NCBI GenBank assembly: GCA_022565015.1
Contig: JADFKI010000167.1
Coordinates: forward strand, 1 to 8,296
Direction of reading: 5' to 3'
Length of the DNA: 8,296 nucleotides
From: Chloroflexota bacterium
GTDB taxonomy: Bacteria > Chloroflexota > Dehalococcoidia > Lucifugimonadales > JADFKI01
The translations under genes were made by a program, and so were the position numbers. Below are positions 1 to 5,380 of the stretch, piece by piece; the stretch's first letter is position 1, and every line of letters starts with the position of its first letter. Below the pieces are notes generated by a model. It saw only the letters and a program-made list of their open reading frames with translations, was not told where the DNA came from and ran no database searches.

Positions 1-228
1 ATGGAGCGTAACCAGTTCTCGGACGAAGAGGCCAGGCAGCGGCTCGCCAGCCAACGCCACTGGGAGGAGCGCGCCCCGGCCTCGGACCTCGTCATTTTCA
101 ACGATGGCGAGCTGTGCGAATTCGAAGCCCGCGTCCGCTCCGAGTATGCTAAGACCCTGGAGCTATGGCAGTCGGGAAGGCTCCCGGAGTCGGTCTACGT
201 GGCCTGGTGGAAGAGCCGCTCCGACTAA
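1..228 (+). CDS. coaE: Dephospho-CoA kinase, C-terminal fragment (5' end outside window)
   Basis: This is the end of an enzyme that phosphorylates the 3'-OH of dephospho-CoA with ATP, the last step of coenzyme A synthesis in the cytoplasm. The 75 visible residues match the family C-terminus: an 'SDEEARQRLASQ' helix (residues 7-18), the equivalent of the common 'seeeA..RiasQ' motif, followed by 'ASDLVIFNDGEL' (27-38), matching the conserved 'ADyvIdNdGsl' strand, and a final amphipathic helix. The P-loop and the rest of the roughly 200-residue protein lie upstream of the window. The ATG at base 1 is most likely an internal methionine, not the start. The gene ends with TAA. The 88 bases that follow contain a possible promoter for the next gene, so the two genes are probably not one functional operon. 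The assignment rests only on C-terminal motifs recognised by eye. Confidence 0.82.
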   Translation: MERNQFSDEEARQRLASQRHWEERAPASDLVIFNDGELCEFEARVRSEYAKTLELWQSGRLPESVYVAWWKSRSD

Positions 229-269
229 ACGCAGGCCTGAGGAACGGCAAGGTGCGACTCCATTCTTCC

Positions 270-278
270 TGCTATTAT
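270..278 (+). promoter_or_regulatory. Possible extended -10 promoter for the nuclease gene
   Basis: The string TGCTATTAT is an extended -10 element (TGn followed by TATTAT, one mismatch to consensus), about 40 bases before the ATG at 317. No good -35 is visible at the usual distance, which extended -10 promoters tolerate. A transcript would begin near 285. A weak ribosome site, GGTGA at 308-312, lies four bases before the ATG. Confidence 0.4.
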
Positions 279-316
279 GAACTTGAAACTATTCCCATTA
301 CACTTTTGGTGATTTT

Positions 317-1279
317 ATGCCAACATCGACGAATATAGAGTATCCTAAGCCTCGTTCATGGGAAGAACTTGAATTATTAGTATGGGATCTATTCAGGCAC
401 TTGTGGGGAGACCCATATACGACACGACATGGTCGTTCGGGCCAGAGACAATACGGCGTCGACATCTATGGACATCCAGACAGAGGCTCCGTCATCCATG
501 GCGTCCAAGTGAAAGGTAAGAATGGGGGATACGGTCGTGAAGTCTCGGAGAAAGAGCTGCGAAACGAGGTCAATAAGGCCAAGTCGTTTAGCCCCCCGCT
601 GGGCCAATATGTTCTTGTTACCAGTGCCCCCAGAAGCTCAACTTTGCAGGGTGTGGCAAGGACAATTACAGATGAGCATCATCAGCAAGCCCTTTTCCCT
701 GTTGAAGTATGGGGATGGGAAGATATCGAGGAGAGACTCGGAGCTTACCCGGACTTACTCAGATTGCACTATCCTCAATTCTTCACAAGCAACACCGGGC
801 AGGATTACCAGGTGCTGCAGGAATTGTTGGAATCCAATCGCCAGGAGGCACAATTTTCGGAGGACAAGGACAGGCCGAGGTTCACCATTGGCCAGAAGGG
901 ATTGACTGCGGAAGGCCATAGGTTTGCGCCCGCATTCAAGGTTCAGCAATTCGGCGGCGACGCTGTCACATATATTGAGTGGCGGTTTCGTGGCCCACGC
1001 TTTTCAATGGAGTGGCAGTCTTTGGCCGCGAATAGATTTCCTTCTCAGGTGCTCAAAGAAGTCTATGACCTGTCGTTGCCTCCCGGTGAGGATGACCTCG
1101 TAAATGTCGACGAACTAGGTCTCGAAGTTAGGGTTAATTGGCGGGGAAAATGGCGACACGAAGTTCACCGCTGGCCAATCTGGTTTGACGATGTCATGAG
1201 AAAACCTCAATGGAAGATAAAGCGTGAAGTGCCCAGACCTATTGAGTTCGACTCAGATAATGAACCTTCCGATAATTGA
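317..1279 (+). CDS. Mrr-like PD-(D/E)XK nuclease-domain protein with an uncharacterised C-terminal domain
   Basis: A predicted cytoplasmic protein of 320 residues. The N-terminal ~165 residues look like a restriction-endonuclease-fold (Mrr-like) domain. They contain a helix 'SWEELELLVWDLF' with acidic E16/E19, 'GRSGQRQYGVDIYG' (39-52) with the catalytic-type D49, and 'GVQVKGK' (62-68) giving a QxK motif (Q64, K66). After this come 'LVTSAPRS' and 'VEVWGWEDIEERL', as in related domains found at the N-terminus of large defence NTPases. Here the domain is not joined to an NTPase. Residues ~175-320 appear mostly beta-strand, rich in W, R and aromatics, and I do not recognise them; the tail is acidic ('EFDSDNEPSDN'). 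The gene is visibly AT-richer than its neighbours and uses AGA and ATA codons, which suggests horizontal acquisition. No methyltransferase is adjacent. A nuclease or defence role is inferred from the fold motifs only. Confidence 0.72.
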   Translation: MPTSTNIEYPKPRSWEELELLVWDLFRHLWGDPYTTRHGRSGQRQYGVDIYGHPDRGSVIHGVQVKGKNGGYGREVSEKELRNEVNKAKSFSPPLGQYVLVTSAPRSSTLQGVARTITDEHHQQALFPVEVWGWEDIEERLGAYPDLLRLHYPQFFTSNTGQDYQVLQELLESNRQEAQFSEDKDRPRFTIGQKGLTAEGHRFAPAFKVQQFGGDAVTYIEWRFRGPRFSMEWQSLAANRFPSQVLKEVYDLSLPPGEDDLVNVDELGLEVRVNWRGKWRHEVHRWPIWFDDVMRKPQWKIKREVPRPIEFDSDNEPSDN

Positions 1280-1295
1280 GATAAATGCCAATAGA

Positions 1296-1325
1296 TGACA
1301 TTGGTGTCAGCCGCTAATGGTGGCT
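1296..1325. terminator. Two short hairpins between convergent genes (weak terminator candidate)
   Basis: In the 93-base gap between the convergent nuclease and deacetylase genes, TGACA-TTGG-TGTCA (1296-1309) is a perfect 5-bp stem. AGCCGC-taatg-GTGGCT (1309-1325) forms a 6-bp stem with one G-U pair. No T-run follows on either strand, so intrinsic termination is doubtful. This is simply the only structure visible where two transcripts meet. Confidence 0.2.
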
Positions 1326-1372
1326 CTTCAAAATCAATCTAGTGCACCTGACGAAAAAATCGCCGCCGCTTA

Positions 1373-2065
1373 TTATCTGAAAATCTCGACGAGCTTGAAC
1401 TGCTCCGCGAGCTCGGTGCCGATCTTCTTGCCCACCGCACCGTACCTTGTCCTCGCGCGTTGCTCTCTGTCCGGATTGGGGTCGCCGACCTGGCTGGCGT
1501 GTTTGTTCAGGGCCTTCATCTTGATATCGAAGGTATCCGTGGCGTCGAGAACGAGGTCCGGCTCGTCCGAACCCCACAGCAGCACCTCTCTGACCTTATG
1601 CGGCTCTAATCCCTCTTCGGCGTGCTCCGGGTAGGACAGGTAGTCGCGGGCATAGGGGAACACCGCGTCCAGGGTTACCCTTCCGCACCAGTGGTGGTCC
1701 CTGTGCCGGATATATTTTCGATTGGGGTCGACCGTGACGACGACCTCCGGCCGGTGAGTCCTGATCTGGCGAACCAGCTTCTCCCTGAAGTCGGACGTGT
1801 CGTCCAGTGTCTGATCGGGGAAGCGCAAGAACACTACCTCCGAAATGCCAAGGACCTCCGCCGCCTCTCGCTGCTCTTTCTCACGGGTCGCGGCCAGGTC
1901 TTCCGGTCTAACGCTCCTATCGCTGGTACCGTTTCTGCCGTCCGTACAGACCACCAGCACTACCTTCTTTCCCTCCTGAGTCCATCTCGCTATCGAGGCC
2001 CCCGCACCGGACTCCGCGTCATCGGGGTGAGGGGTCACTACCAGTATCGTGTTTACTTCCTCCAT
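1373..2065 (-). CDS. PIG-L / LmbE-family zinc deacetylase or amidase
   Basis: A 230-residue protein of the PIG-L superfamily, whose members hydrolyse N-acetyl groups from GlcNAc-type substrates or cleave thiol conjugates (MshB, Mca, BshB and LmbE types). The signature 'TPHPDDAE' lies at residues 11-18, with H13 and D16 as expected zinc ligands and D15 as the general base. 'CTDGRNG' follows at 40-46, then the 'TREKEQREAAEVLG' helix (60-73), and 'HRDHHWCG' (121-128), whose H124 should be the third zinc ligand. The length is normal, no signal peptide is seen, and all key residues are present, so it should be active in the cytoplasm. It begins 23 bases after the monooxygenase stop and is surely its operon partner. 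AAGGAG (2080-2085) is 14 bases before the ATG, rather far, but an in-frame stop just upstream leaves no earlier start. The substrate cannot be told from the sequence. Confidence 0.88.
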   Translation of the reverse strand: MEEVNTILVVTPHPDDAESGAGASIARWTQEGKKVVLVVCTDGRNGTSDRSVRPEDLAATREKEQREAAEVLGISEVVFLRFPDQTLDDTSDFREKLVRQIRTHRPEVVVTVDPNRKYIRHRDHHWCGRVTLDAVFPYARDYLSYPEHAEEGLEPHKVREVLLWGSDEPDLVLDATDTFDIKMKALNKHASQVGDPNPDREQRARTRYGAVGKKIGTELAEQFKLVEIFR

Positions 2066-2088
2066 GTATCCCTACTCGACTCCTTGCT

Positions 2089-3279
2089 TTAATCGTCGGC
2101 CAATGCCGGCTCGCCAACCTGACTGGTGAACGCGGGCATGACCTCCTCCGAGAACCTCTGTAGCTGCTCCAATATCACGCTCTGCGGCGTCCCAACGGCG
2201 TTGCCCATGTTGACTTGCTGCAGCCCCGGATAGTTTTCCTGCGTCGTCATCAGCTTTTCGATTATTAGATCCGGAGGGCCGCAAAGCCACGAACCCGCCT
2301 CGACGGCCTCCTCCAGGGTGGGCAGACCGGCCGACCTGATTCGACGGGGATCGCCCAGCGCGGAGATCTGATCGTCCGAAAGGCCGCGGACGAATCCCAG
2401 GGGCCCGAACATCTTCATGTTCTCCTCGAAATAGCCCCTGGCCTCATCGATAGCCTGCTTTTCCGTATCGGCGATGTGGAAGGATATGCCAAAGAGCAGG
2501 TCTTCGCCAAGCTCCGTCTCTTTTCCGTGATCGGCCAGGGCCTGCCGATATGCCCTGATGACCTTGTCCTGGGCTCCGCCCGGCGCTGCGCCGCCGCCTA
2601 TGATGCCCTTGATTCCGTGCTTAGCCATGAAATCCAACCCGCGTTGACTGGCGCTGACGATGGGCTGCCAGGTCTCCACAGGCAGATACTTCGGCCTGGG
2701 AACCAGCGTAATCTCCTTGAGGTCATACCCTCTATAGGGGACCTGCGGCGGGATAGTGTAGTGCTTGCCCCGATGCGAGAATGACTCCTGGTTGAAGGCC
2801 TTGAACATGATCTCGGTCTGCTCCTCGAAGAGATCGCGATTGGCGTCGCCATCCAACATGGGGGCGCCAAAGGACTCGACCTCTCGCGTGTGGTAGCCCC
2901 TACCGAGTCCGAATACCAAGCGACCATCGGTCAGGATGTCCGCGGTCGCGAAGTCCTCGGCGAGCCTTAGTGGGTGCCACATGGGGCCGACGTTAAACCC
3001 GCAGCCAATCTTGATGTTCTTGGTCAGGTGGGCCAGGTGCACTCCCAGGAGGATGAGGTTGGGGATGCACTCATACCCCTCCCTCTGAAAGTGGTGCTCG
3101 GCCATCCAGAAGGTATCGTAGCCCGTTCGGTCCATGAGCTTGGCGATCGCCTCCGATTTTTCGAAGACCGTGGCCAGCTTCTCGTCGGATAGCCATCTGT
3201 CATTTACGGGCGTCGCGTCGAAGCCGATATCATCAAAATCAACGTGGCCGGCGAAGAGCGTCCCGAACTTGGTAATCAT
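2089..3279 (-). CDS. LLM-class (luciferase-like) flavin-dependent monooxygenase
   Basis: A 396-residue predicted TIM-barrel flavin enzyme of the bacterial luciferase family. Members use reduced FMN (or F420 in some branches) to oxidise organic compounds such as alkanes, ketones, sulfonates or heterocycles. Family hallmarks visible are 'GYDTFWMAEHHF' (residues 53-64), 'IKIGCGFNVGPMWHPLRLAEDFATADILTDGRL' (89-121, the typical 'HP.r.AE..a.lD.lS.GR' block) and 'FGLGRGYH' (123-130). The C-terminal half contains the usual 'W.P......GLDFMAKHGIKGI' region. Length is typical. The start is supported by GGAG (plus-strand CTCC at 3286-3289) six bases upstream. It is the first gene of a two-gene operon with the PIG-L hydrolase and is divergent from the EthD/MFS operon. 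A strong promoter with a dyad over its -10 lies upstream, so it is probably repressible. FMN versus F420 use and the substrate are unknown. Confidence 0.9.
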   Translation of the reverse strand: MITKFGTLFAGHVDFDDIGFDATPVNDRWLSDEKLATVFEKSEAIAKLMDRTGYDTFWMAEHHFQREGYECIPNLILLGVHLAHLTKNIKIGCGFNVGPMWHPLRLAEDFATADILTDGRLVFGLGRGYHTREVESFGAPMLDGDANRDLFEEQTEIMFKAFNQESFSHRGKHYTIPPQVPYRGYDLKEITLVPRPKYLPVETWQPIVSASQRGLDFMAKHGIKGIIGGGAAPGGAQDKVIRAYRQALADHGKETELGEDLLFGISFHIADTEKQAIDEARGYFEENMKMFGPLGFVRGLSDDQISALGDPRRIRSAGLPTLEEAVEAGSWLCGPPDLIIEKLMTTQENYPGLQQVNMGNAVGTPQSVILEQLQRFSEEVMPAFTSQVGEPALADD

Positions 3280-3313
3280 GTCTCACTCCAATCACTCAAG
3301 AATCACATCTCTG

Positions 3314-3333
3314 CAACGACACAATTGTAGTTG
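3314..3333. promoter_or_regulatory. Candidate operator O1 over the monooxygenase -10
   Basis: A 20-bp dyad with the pattern CAACnACA-N4-TGTnGTTG, all seven specified base pairs symmetric. It covers the minus-strand -10 hexamer (3324-3329), the classical position for a repressor that blocks RNA polymerase. It shares the 9-bp block CAACGACAC with site O2, 48 bp away. A TetR-like or similar dimeric repressor is inferred; no regulator gene is in this window. Confidence 0.55.
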
Positions 3334-3351
3334 AGCACGGATGACTGTCAA
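3324..3351 (-). promoter_or_regulatory. Promoter of the monooxygenase-deacetylase operon
   Basis: On the minus strand a perfect -35 TTGACA (3346-3351) is followed after 16 bases by TACAAT (3324-3329), one mismatch to the sigma-70 consensus. Transcription would start near 3317, giving a 5' leader of about 38 bases containing the GGAG ribosome site. This is the best sigma-70-type match I see in the window. Confidence 0.75.
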
Positions 3352-3352
3352 G

Positions 3353-3379
3353 CGTTGTATCCAACGACACGATACGTTG
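3353..3379. promoter_or_regulatory. Candidate operator O2 between the divergent promoters
   Basis: Overlapping dyads are packed here: CGTTG-tatc-CAACG (3353-3366), GTATC-N9-GATAC (3357-3375) and CAACG-N8-CGTTG (3362-3379). The block CAACGACAC (3362-3370) repeats that of site O1. The site abuts the -35 of the monooxygenase promoter (3346-3351) and overlaps the likely -35 of the plus-strand promoter (3377-3382). A protein bound here could affect both operons. Confidence 0.55.
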
Positions 3380-3403
3380 TTAGCTATGAGGCTTTGATAT
3401 AAA
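3377..3403 (+). promoter_or_regulatory. Probable promoter of the EthD-MFS-MFS operon
   Basis: TTGTTA (3377-3382) and TATAAA (3398-3403) are separated by 15 bases, slightly short of the ideal 17. The start of transcription would be near 3410, about 52 bases before the ATG at 3462. The -35 overlaps candidate operator O2. The call is weaker than the divergent minus-strand promoter. Confidence 0.45.
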
Positions 3404-3461
3404 CTGCCTCGCGCAAGGAATTCGCAGCGCACCAGCGCCATCAATACAACGGAGGAGAGTC

Positions 3462-3818
3462 ATGCCTTTTCGAGGCCGATATCTGTTCAGCGCGAGCATG
3501 GATGTTGCTCCCGATAAGGAAGACGTTTTCAACGAGGTGTACGAACAGGAGCACGTCCCCATGCTCTTGAAGGTGCCCGGCGTGCTGTCCGTGGCCCGCT
3601 TCAAGACGGTAGAGCTCACCATGATAATGGGCGGCGAACGGCGAACGATCGTCGTGGAGGACCAGCCAAAGTACACCGCGCTTTACGAGCTGGAGAGCGC
3701 CGACGTTCTGGTCAGCGAGGGCTGGGCCAACTCCGTTGACGCGGGTCGCTGGCCCAGCGAGGTGCGGCCCTTCACCAGCAACCGGCGCCATGTTTTGTCA
3801 AAGCTCGTCGCGCCATAG
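3462..3818 (+). CDS. EthD-like small dimeric alpha/beta-barrel protein
   Basis: A 118-residue cytoplasmic protein. The N-terminal half has the ferredoxin-like layout of the EthD/dimeric alpha-beta barrel superfamily: a first strand ('GRYLFSASMDV'), a helix 'DKEDVFNEVYEQEHVPMLLKVPGV' (residues 18-41) matching the widespread '.fn.WY..EHvP.ll.vPGv' motif, then 'LSVARFKTVE' and 'KYTALYELESADVLVSEGW'. Members of this superfamily include small isomerases and accessory proteins of degradation pathways (EthD itself is needed for ethyl tert-butyl ether breakdown), and they usually act as dimers. The ATG is fixed by a very strong ribosome site, GGAGGAG at 3451-3457, four bases upstream. It is the first gene of an operon with two MFS transporters, 41 bases from the next, and is divergent from a flavin monooxygenase. 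The reaction it catalyses, if any, is unknown. Confidence 0.75.
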   Translation: MPFRGRYLFSASMDVAPDKEDVFNEVYEQEHVPMLLKVPGVLSVARFKTVELTMIMGGERRTIVVEDQPKYTALYELESADVLVSEGWANSVDAGRWPSEVRPFTSNRRHVLSKLVAP

Positions 3819-3859
3819 TCCTAGAACTCGGACATCACTGCCTCTAAGATTGAGGAGTT

Positions 3860-5362
3860 TTGATTTTCCGGATCGCGATAAAGGGGCGCATCGAGTACAA
3901 GTGGCTGGTCTTTATAACGGCAGCCATAGGCGCGTTCGTGTCGGCTCTTGACCAGACAAGCGTAAACGTCGCCCTGCCCAGCATAGCGAACCATTTCGGG
4001 TCTACGCTTCCCGCCGTACAGTGGATCGCTCTCGGCTACGTGCTAACTACGGGCGCCCTGCTCATGCCCATGGGACGTCTGTCCGATTTCGTGGGTCGAA
4101 AGCGAGTTTACACAATCGGCTTTACGGTTTTCACGCTGGGTGCGGTGCTGACGGCGACCTCCCCGCTACTTGTAAGCGTCATCTTTTTCAAGGTATTGCA
4201 GGGCGTTGGCGCGGCCATGGTCCAGGCCACGGGGATGGCAATCGTGACGGCCACGTTTCCCTCGGAGGAGCGCGGGCGCGTCATCGGCATGTTCTTGAGC
4301 GTCGTGGGAATCGGCGCCATCATCGGTCCCATCGTAGGCGGCCTGGTCGTGGACCTATTTGGCTGGAGATACATCTTCTTCCTTGGCCTGCCGTTCGGCA
4401 TCGCGTCCATTATCACCGGCCTCGTATTTCTGGAAGACGACGGCGAGTTTCTGAAGGAGCGCAGAAAGAGCACCGACAGGTTCGATTGGATCGGCGCGGC
4501 TTTGTCATCGGGCGGCCTCGCCCTGTTTCTGCTCATTATCACCAACGGACACAGGATAGGCTGGAAATCGCCGCCAGTCGTTTTGGGACTTGTTACGGTG
4601 GTGGCGCTATTTGTGGTATTCGTCTGGTGGCAGAGAAGGACGACGCATCCCATGCTCGCACTGGAGCTCTTTCGCCGAAGGTCCTTCGCCCTTGGAAGCG
4701 CCGCCAGCTTTCTGAGCTTTCTGGCGGGGATGTCGGTCTTCTTCCTGATGCCCTTCTACCTTCAGGGCGTGCTGGGCTACACTGCGGGACAGTCCGGACT
4801 GATGGTCGCGCCTACGGCCGCGTTCTTCGCGCTGGCGGGCCCGATATCGGGACGGCTTTCTGACAAGTATGGGTATCGTCGATTCGCGGTCTTAGGCGTA
4901 TTCATCTCTCTGGCGTCGATGGCCATACTCTCGGGCCTGAGTGAGGACTCGCCGCTGGAGCTGGTAATTACCGCCCTCATCATGCAGGGGTTGGGCATGG
5001 GCATTTTCTTCTCTCCCAATGCCAGCTCTGTCCTAAGTACGGTCGAGCCGGAGAGGTTCGGAATCGCCACCGCCTTCGTGAACATGAGCCGAAACGCTTC
5101 GAACCTTGTTGGCATCGCCCTGGCGACAACGGTTGTGACAGCCGTAATGGCTTCCCAGGGATTCGAGCCGAATCTTGAGGGCATCGCCTCGGCGGCCAGC
5201 AACGAGGTGCGGGTGGCTTTCACCCTTGGACTGCAAACATCCTATAGATTAATGACAGGCTTCTTGGCGGCGGCTCTCATACTCTCCGCCGTGGTCGGGA
5301 AACCCTCGCCGCCCATCTCTGCTCGCGTGGCACACGGCCGCGCAATGCCTACCGAAGCTTAG
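3860..5362 (+). CDS. DHA2-family (EmrB/QacA-type) MFS transporter, copy 1
   Basis: A 500-residue inner-membrane protein of the 14-TM drug:H+ antiporter-2 branch of the major facilitator superfamily, expected to export a small hydrophobic compound using the proton gradient. It shows the branch motif 'LDQTSVNVALP' (residues 30-40) in TM1, motif A 'GRLSDFVGRK' (72-81) in the TM2-3 loop, and antiporter motif C 'GAIIGPIVGG' (152-161) in TM5. A charged loop near 190-210 and many hydrophobic segments follow. The only usual start after the in-frame stop at 3851 is TTG at 3860, just two bases after GAGGAG (3852-3857). That spacing is unusually tight, so initiation could be inefficient or could use a rarer codon slightly downstream, such as ATT at 3863. 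TM1 is intact either way. The gene is 41 bases after the EthD-like gene and 18 bases before its paralogue. Substrate unknown; import cannot be excluded. Confidence 0.9.
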   Translation: MIFRIAIKGRIEYKWLVFITAAIGAFVSALDQTSVNVALPSIANHFGSTLPAVQWIALGYVLTTGALLMPMGRLSDFVGRKRVYTIGFTVFTLGAVLTATSPLLVSVIFFKVLQGVGAAMVQATGMAIVTATFPSEERGRVIGMFLSVVGIGAIIGPIVGGLVVDLFGWRYIFFLGLPFGIASIITGLVFLEDDGEFLKERRKSTDRFDWIGAALSSGGLALFLLIITNGHRIGWKSPPVVLGLVTVVALFVVFVWWQRRTTHPMLALELFRRRSFALGSAASFLSFLAGMSVFFLMPFYLQGVLGYTAGQSGLMVAPTAAFFALAGPISGRLSDKYGYRRFAVLGVFISLASMAILSGLSEDSPLELVITALIMQGLGMGIFFSPNASSVLSTVEPERFGIATAFVNMSRNASNLVGIALATTVVTAVMASQGFEPNLEGIASAASNEVRVAFTLGLQTSYRLMTGFLAAALILSAVVGKPSPPISARVAHGRAMPTEA

Positions 5363-5380
5363 CGGCATGCCGGAACTGAT

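Noticed and set aside
1622..2092. 156-codon plus-strand frame opposite the PIG-L gene
   Set aside because: It is antisense to a gene with intact zinc-ligand motifs and lacks any motif or ribosome site.
4021..4863. Long 280-codon frame inside the first MFS gene, and similar long frames inside the second
   Set aside because: They are basic, Arg/His/Gly-rich out-of-frame shadows of GC-rich transporter genes, which have all family motifs in the called frame.
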